32,629 nt of DNA from an uncultured Myxococcales bacterium (GCA_937902985.1 CALFNG010000350.1:1-32629); one strand, 5' to 3'. Shown: positions 25,802-32,629, counted from the first letter of the stretch. Numbers and translations are program-made. Notes: generated by a model from the sequence alone, not told the origin.

Positions 25802-25892
25802 AAGCTTTGGCGGGTGGGCGCGGTTGCTCCGGCACGAGGTCTACGGTCCACGTACGCGCCGCGAGGGCCGAACCCGAATCTCTGCTCTGCGT

Positions 25893-25915
25893 CCTCTGCG
25901 CCTCTGCGGCCAATC
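25893..25915 (+). repeat. 23-bp dispersed repeat, copy 1
   Basis: The sequence is identical over 23 bp to 30975-30997. It consists of CCTCTGCG units and ends GGCCAATC. Both copies lie in gaps between convergent genes. I recall similar TCTGCG-type repeats from other bacterial genomes. Confidence 0.85.
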
Positions 25916-25939
25916 GCGCTCTTCCCGAGCGCAAGCGTT

Positions 25940-26692
25940 TCAGTTCTCTGGTTCGCACTCTCCGGCCAGGTGGGGAAAGCGCTGGGTCGGCGCCTCCTCG
26001 TGATCGAGGGCCGCGGTCGCTGCGGCGCGCTCGGCGAGGCGCTTGCTCCGGCCCTCGCCGCGCGCGGCGACCGCTTCGCCGATGACGACGTCGACGACGA
26101 AGATCTGCTCGTGGGGCGCGCCGCGCACCTCGGCGACGCGGTACGTGGGCGGCGGCAGGCCCCGGCTCTGCACGCTCTCTTGCAGGGCGCTCTTGGGGTC
26201 GCGCACGCCGAGCGACGCGGAGCGATCGAGGAGCTCGCCGACGATTTCGCGCACGAGCGCTCGCGCCCCCGCGATGCCTCGCGCCTCGTAGACCGCGGCG
26301 ACCAGCGCTTCGGCCGTGTCGGCGAGGACGTTGGTCTGCTCGCGCTCCGACCCGAGCGTCGCGCCGCGCCCGAGCGCCACGCAGGGCCCGAGCGCGACCC
26401 GCCGCGCCCACGCCGCGAGGGCGTCGGCGTTCACGAGCGCGCTGCGCATGCGGGTCAGCATTCCCTCGTCGGCCTCGGCGTGGGCCTCGCCGAGCAGCTC
26501 GCTCACGCACAGACCGAGCACCGCGTCGCCCAGGAACTCGAGGCGCTGGTTGTTCGGCACGCCCGTCTCGTTCGCGAAGCTCGCGTGCGTGAGCGCCTCG
26601 TCGAAGCGCTCGATGGGACCGGGCCCGACCACGGCCTCGATGCGCCCCCGCAGCTCGTCGCGCGCCGTGGTCAGCCGTTCGTGCTCGTTCAT
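25940..26692 (-). CDS. rnc: Ribonuclease III
   Basis: A 250-residue double-strand-specific endoribonuclease used in rRNA and mRNA processing. The signature NQRLEFLGDAVL lies at 48-59. Catalytic residues E52, D56, D125 and E128 align with E41, D45, D114 and E117 of the E. coli enzyme. A double-stranded RNA-binding domain follows: DPKSALQESVQSRGLPPPTYRV, then GEGRSKRLAERAAATAAL. The length is normal, with a short acidic tail. The ATG at 26692 lies 31 bp after phhB on the same strand, so the two probably share a transcript. Confidence 0.96.
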   Translation of the reverse strand: MNEHERLTTARDELRGRIEAVVGPGPIERFDEALTHASFANETGVPNNQRLEFLGDAVLGLCVSELLGEAHAEADEGMLTRMRSALVNADALAAWARRVALGPCVALGRGATLGSEREQTNVLADTAEALVAAVYEARGIAGARALVREIVGELLDRSASLGVRDPKSALQESVQSRGLPPPTYRVAEVRGAPHEQIFVVDVVIGEAVAARGEGRSKRLAERAAATAALDHEEAPTQRFPHLAGECEPEN

Positions 26693-26723
26693 CGGGCGGT
26701 CATCCCCCGCGCTCGCTCGACGG

Positions 26724-27026
26724 TCATGGGGCGCGCGCGTCGCTGGCTTCGGCCGCGTCGAGGTCGAGCTGGCTCACTCCGGCCGCGTCGTGGGTCGACC
26801 AGCGGAGCCGCGCGCGGCCCCATCCGAGCTCGACGTCGGGGTGGTGATCGCGTCGCTCGGCCAGGCAACCGATGCGGACCACGAACGCCAGAGCCGCCGC
26901 GAAGTCTGGGAACGTGTAGCTCCTCCCGATCCCGGCGCTCGCGCCTTCTCCGGCGCGGCTCCATTCCGGGTGCGCGCTGAGCCAGGCGTCGACGGTCGCG
27001 TCTTCGAGTTTCGTGGGTCGGGGCAT
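26724..27026 (-). CDS. phhB: Pterin-4a-carbinolamine dehydratase
   Basis: A 100-residue protein that dehydrates 4a-hydroxytetrahydrobiopterin so the cofactor of aromatic amino acid hydroxylases can be recycled. Family marks are WSRAGEGASAGIGRSYTFPDFAAALAFV, RRDHHPDVELGWGRARLRWSTHDAAGVSQLD and the usual length. The central histidines of DHHPDV are the catalytic ones. No phenylalanine hydroxylase gene is in the window. It is divergent from the membrane-protein gene at 27094 and precedes rnc. Confidence 0.94.
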   Translation of the reverse strand: MPRPTKLEDATVDAWLSAHPEWSRAGEGASAGIGRSYTFPDFAAALAFVVRIGCLAERRDHHPDVELGWGRARLRWSTHDAAGVSQLDLDAAEASDARAP

Positions 27027-27093
27027 CGGCGGTTCTTAGCTTAAGGCACCCCAGCGGGGCGGGTGCGCCGAAACGGCTGCTATGCTTTGTCGA

Positions 27094-27714
27094 ATGTCGC
27101 TGCTGGCCTGCCCCTTCTGCCGCGAGATGTTCCAGCGGGACGAGCAGACGAAATGCCCCGTCTGCGGGGTCGCGCTGGTCGCCTTCGAGAAGCTGCCGGC
27201 GTCGGCTGACGCGGTCAGCGACGATCTCCCGATCGAGCCCGAAGACGAGCTCTTGCCCCGCGGGTATCTGGGTCGCGGACGCGGCCTCCTCGTCGCCCTC
27301 GGCGTCGCCGGGCTCGCCGCGTTCTTTCTGCCCTGGATCGAAGTCACCCTCCCCGACGTGGTGTCGCTCTCCGGGTTCTCGCTCGCGCGCCGGCTGGGGT
27401 GGGCCTGGGGCGCCGGCGTGGCGTGGTCCGTCCTCGTGCCCACCGTCTTCAGCCGCCGCACCATCCGGCAGATGCGCGGCGCCCGGGTGGCGGCAGCTTT
27501 CCTCGTAGCGGTCCCGGCGGCGACGGTCGCCGTTCTCCTGGCCCGTCCGCCTCATGGGGGCCACGGCGTCCCCCTGCGGTTCACGTTTGCGCCCGCCCTC
27601 TACGCCACGCTCGGGCTCTCGCTGGTCGCGTTGGTCGTTGCCGCCCTCCTCGGGGGCCGGGCCGACGACATCCGCGTGCGGCGCGGCTCTTCCGCCGGGC
27701 ACCTCGTGCACTGA
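27094..27714 (+). CDS. Zinc-ribbon membrane protein of unknown function
   Basis: A 206-residue protein from ATG 27094 (ATG 27082 is possible). It begins with a treble-clef-like zinc ribbon, ACPFCREMFQRDEQTKCPVC. An acidic linker and four or five hydrophobic segments follow (for example GLLVALGVAGLAAFFLPW, AGVAWSVLVPTVF, AAAFLVAVPAATVAVLLA, LYATLGLSLVALVVAALL). TATGCT at 27081-27086 resembles a -10 element and would make the message leaderless from 27094. The family is unknown to me; zinc ribbon plus membrane segments is a common myxobacterial layout. The next gene begins 93 bp downstream and has a similar layout. Confidence 0.8.
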   Translation: MSLLACPFCREMFQRDEQTKCPVCGVALVAFEKLPASADAVSDDLPIEPEDELLPRGYLGRGRGLLVALGVAGLAAFFLPWIEVTLPDVVSLSGFSLARRLGWAWGAGVAWSVLVPTVFSRRTIRQMRGARVAAAFLVAVPAATVAVLLARPPHGGHGVPLRFTFAPALYATLGLSLVALVVAALLGGRADDIRVRRGSSAGHLVH

Positions 27715-27807
27715 GCGCCGACCCGTGTCACACTTCCGGCCGAGCGCGCCCAGCCGTGTGAGCAGACGTGGCAGGCGCCAGCGCGCCGGGGGCGACGGAG
27801 GCGTCCG

Positions 27808-28638
27808 ATGAAAGTCGCACTGAACCGATCGAAGGCGCCCGCCGACTCGAACGCGGAATTGCAGGCGCAGCGCGACGAGCTGGCGGACTCCGAGGTCCCC
27901 GCGGCGGTCTTGTGCGCCTTCTGCGGCGACGCCGACTGCGCCGGTTGCCGCAACGAGCAGACGCGCTCGGGCGTGGTCGCCATCGTCCCCTGGGAGCGGC
28001 CCGGCGCGCCCGCGTTGACGCGCCTCTGGGCGACCGCGAGGGCCACAACGTTCGACGCCGAACGCTTCTTCGAGGCGCTGCCCGACGGGCCCATCACGCC
28101 CGCGCTCCGCTTCGCGTTCGCGAGCGAGATGCTCGCCTCGGCGTCGATGGCGCTCCTCGCGCTGGTCCCGCTGTCGCTCGTCGCGCCGGCCTGGGTCGAG
28201 CACGTGTTTCTCGACGAGCGACTGGCGGCGACCCGGCTCGTCGCGGCGGGCGTTCCAGCGCTGGCCACGATCCTCGTCGCGGCGCACGTCGCGCATGGCT
28301 GGGCGCTCGACCGCGGCGCACGTCGCGCCGGCGTTCGCGGCGCCACCGCGCGGGCCGTCCGCTTCGGCCTCTACGCGGCGGGGTGGGACGTGGTCGTCGG
28401 TCCCCTCGGGGCCCTCGTCGTCGCCGCGAAAGAGGGGCTCGGCAAGGCGTTCTCGATCGCCGGCATCGGGATCGGGCTGCCGGGCCGGAGCGCCCGCGCG
28501 TTCCTGCGCGGTTGCTACCGCCTCGAAGGCGCGGCGGCCGAGCCGGCGCTCCGGGCGTCGTACGTGGCTGCAGCCGTTGCGACCGGCGTCGGCGCGGTGG
28601 CCGTCATCGCGGCGCTCGCGGCGGCGCTGCTGCTCTGA
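27808..28638 (+). CDS. Membrane protein with cysteine motif, unknown function
   Basis: A 276-residue protein; GGAGG lies seven bases before the ATG. A short metal-binding-like motif CAFCGDADCAGC lies at about 36-47. About four to five hydrophobic segments follow (MLASASMALLALVPLSLVAPA, VAAGVPALATILVAAHVAHG, WDVVVGPLGALVVA, YVAAAVATGVGAVAVIAAL). The arrangement recalls the YIP1-like membrane fold but I cannot confirm it. The last 124 bp overlap, tail to tail, the end of the P460 gene on the other strand. The C-terminal membrane segment lies exactly there, so this reading is probably the functional one in the overlap. Confidence 0.8.
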   Translation: MKVALNRSKAPADSNAELQAQRDELADSEVPAAVLCAFCGDADCAGCRNEQTRSGVVAIVPWERPGAPALTRLWATARATTFDAERFFEALPDGPITPALRFAFASEMLASASMALLALVPLSLVAPAWVEHVFLDERLAATRLVAAGVPALATILVAAHVAHGWALDRGARRAGVRGATARAVRFGLYAAGWDVVVGPLGALVVAAKEGLGKAFSIAGIGIGLPGRSARAFLRGCYRLEGAAAEPALRASYVAAAVATGVGAVAVIAALAAALLL

Positions 28639-29186
28639 GTCGCCGGCGGCGTCCGGAACACGAAGTCGTGCGGGGCTTCGTGGTGGCACGTCGCGCACGC
28701 GGTCGTGCGCGCGTCGGTGAGGACCTGCCCGTCGGGCTCGACGGCGCTGAACCGCCACGCGCTGCCCCGCTTCTCCATCGCGAGCAGCCCGGCGACCCCG
28801 CCGTCGCCCGTGGCGCGATCGATCGCCTCTTCGACGAACACGGCGCCTTCGGCGAAGTCGGCGCCACCGTCAGCGCGGAGGTCCCCGGTCCACGAGGCCC
28901 GGGCGGCCTCGTTGGCCCAGACGACGCCGTCGAAGCGCTCGGCGTGCCCGAGCGACAGGAAGCGATCGCTGAGGCGGGTGACGAGACCGTACCGCACGCG
29001 AAAGTCGCCGGTCCCGGCGGAGGCGTCGTCGCTCGACCGGGGGCCGCGCTCGGTGGCGCGCGGCGGCGAGATTCCCACGGGCGACGCTTCCTGGGCGCCG
29101 CATGCCGCGCCCGCGACGGCCAGGACCGCGCTCACGCCCAGGCCGAGACCTAGAAGGAGACGCCGGCTTCGAGCGACGTCGTCCAC
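28515..29186 (-). CDS. Cytochrome P460-type lipoprotein with CxxCH heme motif
   Basis: A 223-residue exported protein from GTG 29186, with GGGAG seven bases upstream. The signal peptide RSRRLLLGLGLGVSAVLAVAGAAC ends at C29, a lipobox-like site. The mature part matches the P460 fold: FRVRYGLVTRLSDRFLSLGH, GVVWANEAARASW, GAVFVEEAIDR, GLLAMEKRGSAWRF and CATCHHEAPHDFVF, with heme cysteines C164 and C167 and H168. In known P460 proteins the heme is also crosslinked to a lysine. After DFVF about 45 Ala/Ser/Thr-rich residues overlap the antisense membrane-protein gene and may have no function. The start overlaps the barrel gene's end by 37 bp, so the two are co-translated. Confidence 0.82.
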   Translation of the reverse strand: MDDVARSRRLLLGLGLGVSAVLAVAGAACGAQEASPVGISPPRATERGPRSSDDASAGTGDFRVRYGLVTRLSDRFLSLGHAERFDGVVWANEAARASWTGDLRADGGADFAEGAVFVEEAIDRATGDGGVAGLLAMEKRGSAWRFSAVEPDGQVLTDARTTACATCHHEAPHDFVFRTPPATQSSSAAASAAMTATAPTPVATAAATYDARSAGSAAAPSRR

Positions 29187-30283
29187 TGCCTGCTCCCGTT
29201 GACGCCGATGACGCCGTTCTCCGCGCCCGGGTCGGTCATGTCGATGGCGAACTGCGCCGCGAGGTAGAGGATCTCGAACCGGTAGTTCAGCCCCAGCATG
29301 CCGCGCCAGCGGTGGATGCGCGCCTTGCGGAACGTGGTGTCGTTGTTGAAGTCGCTCACGTTGCCCGTCTTGCAGACGGGCGTCCCGTCGTTCGGCAGCT
29401 GGCCGGAACCGAGGTTGCCGGGCGCATTCTTGTTGCCGGGTAGGTTGGGCCCGAGGTACCCGCACTGGTTGAGCGGGTCGGTGGTCGGCGTCAGGTCGAC
29501 GACCGACGAGTCAGCGAAGATGATGATGCGCTGAACCCCGAGGTACGGCGTGAGCACGGCGCTGTCGGCGACGGCGAAGGGCTTCGAGACCTGCGCATCG
29601 AGGCCGACCGTCGTGAGGAAGAACTTCGGCGAGCCGCCGATCGTTCGCACGCCCGCGCCGATGGAGACGTCGGGGAGGTAGCCGAGCGCGCCCGTGCGGT
29701 AGCCCTCGAGAATGGCCCAGCGAAGGTCGGCCCCCCCGACCCAGAGCGACGTGTTGGCGAGGTAGCCGAGATCGCCGGCGATCTCGAACCCGTAGGCCAG
29801 GCCCTTGCGCGCCTTCAGGCTGTAGACGCCGAGGATCGAGTCCGGGGTGGTGTTCTCGATCGAGAAGGCGTGGCTGTTCGGGTCGACCGGTCCCTCGGTG
29901 CCCTTGTGCCAGTACTGCACGCCGCCGGCCGTCGCGTCCGCGTTGATGTGCGTGAAGCTGGTCTCGAGGCTGAGCGCGAAGCCGCCCAGCCCCGTGGTCC
30001 GGGCGGCGTGGAACGCGGTCGGCGCGATCGCCATCCCGAGCTCGCTCATCATGTTGGCCCAGGCCACGTTGTTGGGAACGCACGCGGTGGTCGCGCAGCT
30101 GGCGAGGCGCTCGGGCGCCGGATCCATGTCACCCGCCCAGGCGGAGCCACCCGTCGCGGCAAGCGCGAACGTGGCCAACGTGGCAAACGTGGCAAACGTG
30201 GCAAACGTGGCAAACGTGGCAAACGTGGCAAACGTCGCGACTGAGCACGCGGTGGCGACGGGGACCTTCGGATTGCGGGGCAA
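29150..30283 (-). CDS. Outer-membrane beta-barrel protein with repetitive signal peptide
   Basis: A 377-residue protein. TTG 30283 is preferred: GGAG lies five bases upstream, and the promoter at 30320-30349 predicts a transcript starting close to the other candidate, TTG 30313. The signal peptide contains six ATF triplets, then ATL and ATF, from a 9-bp tandem repeat, and ends near SAWAG. The mature part alternates polar and hydrophobic residues in barrel strands (GFALSLETSFTHINA, LAYGFEIAGDLGYLANTSLWVGG, FFLTTVGLDAQVSKPF, ILYLAAQFAIDM) and ends SLEAGVSF with a C-terminal phenylalanine, the usual BAM signal. Two Asn/Pro/Gly-rich loops carry cysteine pairs. It probably forms a pore or ligand barrel; the P460 lipoprotein encoded next may work with it. 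Confidence 0.85.
   Translation of the reverse strand: MPRNPKVPVATACSVATFATFATFATFATFATFATLATFALAATGGSAWAGDMDPAPERLASCATTACVPNNVAWANMMSELGMAIAPTAFHAARTTGLGGFALSLETSFTHINADATAGGVQYWHKGTEGPVDPNSHAFSIENTTPDSILGVYSLKARKGLAYGFEIAGDLGYLANTSLWVGGADLRWAILEGYRTGALGYLPDVSIGAGVRTIGGSPKFFLTTVGLDAQVSKPFAVADSAVLTPYLGVQRIIIFADSSVVDLTPTTDPLNQCGYLGPNLPGNKNAPGNLGSGQLPNDGTPVCKTGNVSDFNNDTTFRKARIHRWRGMLGLNYRFEILYLAAQFAIDMTDPGAENGVIGVNGSRQWTTSLEAGVSF
30171..30233 (+). repeat. 9-bp tandem repeat, about seven units
   Basis: One GTGGCCAAC is followed by six perfect GTGGCAAAC copies. On the coding strand the unit reads GTTTGCCAC and encodes Ala-Thr-Phe in the barrel protein's signal peptide. The 9-bp unit keeps the frame whatever the copy number. 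Confidence 0.95.
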
Positions 30284-30319
30284 GAGGGCTCCGAGTAGCG
30301 TGTGCGACTCCAACTCGCG

Positions 30320-30349
30320 AGGCTACGGTTTGCCCGCGCCGAGCGTCAA
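30320..30349 (-). promoter_or_regulatory. Sigma-70 type promoter for the barrel/P460 operon
   Basis: On the minus strand TTGACG (30344-30349), an 18-bp spacer and TAGCCT (30320-30325) fit the housekeeping consensus. The start would be near 30313, about 30 bases before TTG 30283. Confidence 0.45.
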
Positions 30350-30385
30350 GCGATGGTCTAGTTCGCTCCCAAGATTGCTCCGAGA

Positions 30386-30922
30386 TTGCCGAAGAGTTCC
30401 TCGTCTACAGCGCGGCTTCGAGCCCGCCCGCTCCCTTGCCCGTTTCACGTGGTGCTCGTCGAGCCGGAAATCCCGCCCAACACCGGCAATGTGGCCCGCA
30501 TGTGCGCGGCCACGGCGTCGCCGCTGCATCTCGTCGGGGCGCTGGGCTTCCGGATCGACGACCACAGCGTTCGCCGCGCGGGGGTCGACTACTGGCACCT
30601 CGTCGACGTGCGGACCCACGTCGACTTCGAGCATTTCCTGCACGCGTGGTCGAAGGAATCGCCCCGCGGCAAGCTGCACCTGTTCAGTGCGCTCGCCGCC
30701 CGGAGCTACCTCGCCGGCCCGTATGCCGCCGGCGATGCGCTCGTCTTCGGCAAAGAGAGCGTCGGCCTCTCCGAAGACCTGCTCGCGCGCTTCCCCGACC
30801 GCGTCGCCGGCATCCCCACCCTGGGCGCCGTCCGCTCGCTCAACCTCGCCAACGCCGTGGGCATCGTCCTCTACGAGGGGCTTCGCCAGGTAGGCGCCCT
30901 CGCCGACACCTACACCGGCTAG
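30386..30922 (+). CDS. trmL: tRNA (cytidine/uridine-2'-O-)-methyltransferase TrmL
   Basis: A 178-residue SpoU/SPOUT-class enzyme that methylates the wobble ribose (position 34) of tRNA-Leu isoacceptors, using S-adenosylmethionine. The N-terminal signature FHVVLVEPEIPPNTGNVARMCAAT and the C-terminal knot residues GIPTLGAVRSLNLANAVGIVLYE are typical, and DALVFGKESVGL forms motif 2. TTG 30386 is taken because no ATG, GTG or TTG lies between it and the conserved FHVV; GTG 30449 would remove that strand's first residues. The gene is divergent from the barrel gene. It is followed by a long hairpin before gcdH. Confidence 0.93.
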   Translation: MPKSSSSTARLRARPLPCPFHVVLVEPEIPPNTGNVARMCAATASPLHLVGALGFRIDDHSVRRAGVDYWHLVDVRTHVDFEHFLHAWSKESPRGKLHLFSALAARSYLAGPYAAGDALVFGKESVGLSEDLLARFPDRVAGIPTLGAVRSLNLANAVGIVLYEGLRQVGALADTYTG

Positions 30923-30934
30923 GCCCTCCGAAGA

Positions 30935-31006
30935 CGAGAGAGAGATCTGGCGCAGAGGGCGCAGAGGGGAGCGCCCTCTGCGCCTCTGCGGCCAATCTCC
31001 CTCTCG
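30935..31006. terminator. Long bidirectional hairpin between trmL and gcdH
   Basis: CGAGAGAGAGAT (30935-30946) pairs with ATCTCCCTCTCG (30995-31006), and GCGCAGAGG-type units inside pair with CCTCTGCG units. The right inner arm contains copy 2 of the 23-bp dispersed repeat (30975-30997). It lies in a 90-bp gap between convergent genes. Confidence 0.7.
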
Positions 31007-31012
31007 TTCGCG

Positions 31013-32176
31013 CTACTCGAAGGCAGCGATGCCGGTGATGTCCTGCCCGAGGATGAGGGTGTGAATGTCGTGGGTGCCCTCGTACGTGAAGACCGTCTCG
31101 AGATTGCACATGTGGCGCATGATCGGGTACTCGAGCGTGATCCCGTTGCCGCCGAGGATTTCGCGGCAAGCGCGCGCGATCTGGAGCGCGGCGTGCACGT
31201 TGTGGCGCTTGATCATGCTCACGTGCTGCGGCCGCAGCTTCTTCTCGGCCTTCATGCGCGAGGCCTCGAGGGCCTGGAGCTGCATGTTCGTGATCTGCGT
31301 CAGCGCCTCGGCCAGCTTGGCCTGCACGAGCTGGTGCGAGGCGATCGGCTTGCCGGCGAACTGCACCCGGTGCTTCGCGTAGTCGACGGCGCAGTCGAAG
31401 CAGGCCATGGCCGCGCCGATGACGCCCCAGGCGATGCCGAAGCGTGCCGACGTGAGCGTCGAGAGGGGCCCCTTCATCCCGCGGACGCCGGGGAGGATCG
31501 CGTCTTTCTTCACGCGCACGTCTTCGAGAATGAGCTCGCTCGTGACGCTGGCCCGCAAGCTGACCTTGTGGTGGATCTCGCGCGCTTCGAAGCCGCGCGT
31601 GTCGGTCGGGACGATGAACCCGCGCACCTCGCCCTTGGGACCGCCGACCTTCGCCCAGACGAGCGCGATCTGCGCGAGGTTGCCGTTGGTGATCCAGCGC
31701 TTCGTGCCGTTGAGCACGTAGCTGTCGCCGTCGTCGACCGCCAACGTGAGCATGCCGTTCGGGTTCGAGCCGAAGTCGGGCTCCGTCAGCCCGAAGCAGC
31801 CGATGATCTCGCCCTTCGCCATCTTGGGCAGGAGCTTGGTCTTCTGCTCGTCGGACCCGTACGAGTGAATCGGGTACATGACGAGCGAGCCCTGAACGCT
31901 CGCGAACGAGCGGAGCCCCGAGTCGCCCCGTTCGAGCTCTTGCATCGCGAGGCCGTAGCCCGTGTCGCTGAGGCCCGCGCAGCCATAGCCCTGGAGGTTA
32001 CAGCCGAGGAGGCCGAGCTCGGCGATCTCGGGAATGAGCTCGGTAGGGAACGTTCCGCGCTCCCAGTGCTCGCCGATCGTCGGAAGGATGCGCGCATCGA
32101 CGAACTTGCGGACGCTCTCGCGGATCGAGCGTTCTTCGGACGTGAAGTGGCGGGAGAGGTCGAAGAAATCGGGCAT
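31013..32176 (-). CDS. gcdH: Glutaryl-CoA dehydrogenase
   Basis: A 387-residue flavoprotein of the acyl-CoA dehydrogenase family. It oxidises and decarboxylates glutaryl-CoA to crotonyl-CoA in lysine and tryptophan breakdown. Specific marks separate it from other family members: DSGLRSFASVQGSLVM with the substrate arginine R89, and FTYEGTHDIHTLILGQDITGIAAF with catalytic glutamate E366. General marks are GCFGLTEPDFGSNP and GTKRWITNG for FAD binding. ATG 32176 has GGTGG five bases upstream; ATG 32188 would add four residues. No electron-transfer flavoprotein genes are near. It may link loosely with kdd as another lysine-related enzyme, but they use different routes. Confidence 0.93.
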   Translation of the reverse strand: MPDFFDLSRHFTSEERSIRESVRKFVDARILPTIGEHWERGTFPTELIPEIAELGLLGCNLQGYGCAGLSDTGYGLAMQELERGDSGLRSFASVQGSLVMYPIHSYGSDEQKTKLLPKMAKGEIIGCFGLTEPDFGSNPNGMLTLAVDDGDSYVLNGTKRWITNGNLAQIALVWAKVGGPKGEVRGFIVPTDTRGFEAREIHHKVSLRASVTSELILEDVRVKKDAILPGVRGMKGPLSTLTSARFGIAWGVIGAAMACFDCAVDYAKHRVQFAGKPIASHQLVQAKLAEALTQITNMQLQALEASRMKAEKKLRPQHVSMIKRHNVHAALQIARACREILGGNGITLEYPIMRHMCNLETVFTYEGTHDIHTLILGQDITGIAAFE

Positions 32177-32261
32177 GGCGGCCACCATCGCGTAGCACAG
32201 GCGCGGCGAATCGGCGTGCGTTGGATTCGCGTCCTCCTCCGCGGCGCGCGCCCGCTCCGCG

Positions 32262-32629
32262 TCAGCGCGGCTGGGTTCGAATCGAAGGCGTGGCCCCGGT
32301 GAAGTCTGCGCGAAGAGTCACGCGCTCTCCGCCGCGGAGCGTCAACGACTCGCCCCTGGATTCGCCCGTTGGCGGAAACGTGAACACGACGGCGTGGGCG
32401 CCGGGCTCGAGTGCGATCGAGCGCGGGCAGGCGCCGCGGGCCACACCGTCGACCGAGACGAACGTGCCGTCGCCGAGAAGGATCAGCTGCCCCGGTTGCA
32501 CGCCTTGCCCGCCTTGTGCCGCTTGCGTTCGCGCGGTCGCGGTCGCGGTCGCGGACGCAAGCGCGGACGCGGACGCAGACGCAGGCGCAGGCGCAGGCGC
32601 GGACGCGGTCGCCGTCGCGGCCACGACCG
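32262..32629 (-). CDS. C-terminal part of a PEGA-like domain protein, partial
   Basis: The frame is open to the right window edge, so only about 121 C-terminal residues are seen and no start can be set. The first 45 visible residues are an Ala/Ser/Thr/Pro low-complexity tract coded by GCG-type hexamers. Then comes a compact strand-rich domain: ILLGDGTFVSVDGVARGACP, ALEPGAHAVVFTFPPTGE, LTLRGGERVTLRADFTG. The VDG...LEPGAH pattern is that of PEGA domains, which in myxobacteria often end Ser/Thr kinases or surface proteins. The identity of the rest is unknown. Confidence 0.68.
   Translation of the reverse strand, partial: VVAATATASAPAPAPASASASALASATATATARTQAAQGGQGVQPGQLILLGDGTFVSVDGVARGACPRSIALEPGAHAVVFTFPPTGESRGESLTLRGGERVTLRADFTGATPSIRTQPR

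Noticed and set aside
25802-25939. Extra gene between the parvulin gene and rnc
   Set aside because: Only the 23-bp repeat and an uninformative short frame are present.
30171-30233. Short CRISPR-like repeat array
   Set aside because: The units are contiguous 9-mers without spacers and are coding on the other strand.

Overview
The window looks like chromosomal DNA of a high-GC Gram-negative bacterium, most probably a myxobacterium (Myxococcota, Polyangiales-like). The reasons are a very GC-rich third codon position, many GTG and TTG starts, a large Ser/Thr kinase fused to a zinc ribbon and an ATPase module, an FHA plus DUF4388 protein, several lipoproteins, a giant metzincin-type lipoprotein, and Ala/Asp/Ser-rich simple-sequence tracts. 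I saw no rRNA, tRNA, CRISPR array, transposase, integrase or phage gene. No gene-free stretch exceeds 300 bases. The longest, 452-737, holds only a presumed promoter region for the kinase.

Layout. 1-451 (-): start of an MshEN-domain protein cut by the window edge. 738-4569 (+): Ser/Thr kinase and a HAD-like protein. 4617-6703: a doubtful small ORF, then on the minus strand a SUKH (SMI1/KNR4) protein and a Cys-rich secreted protein. 6731-12762 (+): hisD, then a 1510-residue metzincin lipoprotein whose stop codon lies in a 127-bp palindrome. 12939-13901 (-): FHA/DUF4388 regulator, divergent from 14145-15236 (+), a kdd-like 3,5-diaminohexanoate dehydrogenase. 15319-17487 (-): membrane GAF histidine kinase. 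17538-17939 (+): remnant of a TIGR03118-like gene. 17926-19935 (-): overlapping three-gene operon (conserved hypothetical, nadD, DUF2520 protein). 20114-25801 (+): winged-helix membrane protein, HtrA protease, hotdog thioesterase, small lipoprotein, basic hypothetical protein, parvulin isomerase. 25940-27026 (-): phhB and rnc. 27094-28638 (+): two zinc-ribbon membrane proteins. 28515-30283 (-): outer-membrane barrel protein overlapping a cytochrome P460 lipoprotein. 30386-30922 (+): trmL. 31013-32176 (-): gcdH. 32262-32629 (-): C-terminus of a PEGA-like protein.

Themes. Much of the content is cell envelope or signalling: kinase, FHA protein, histidine kinase, HtrA, parvulin, lipoproteins and barrel. 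Metabolic genes (hisD, nadD, phhB, kdd, gcdH) are scattered singly, as is usual in myxobacteria; kdd and gcdH both belong to lysine breakdown routes. Three convergent gene junctions carry long inverted repeats, and a fourth carries one arm of such a repeat. I found no clear new multi-gene defence or biosynthetic system. The most distinctive items are the 127-bp palindrome, the 9-bp tandem repeat inside the barrel protein's signal peptide, the solitary kdd, the triple winged-helix membrane protein and the barrel/P460 pair.
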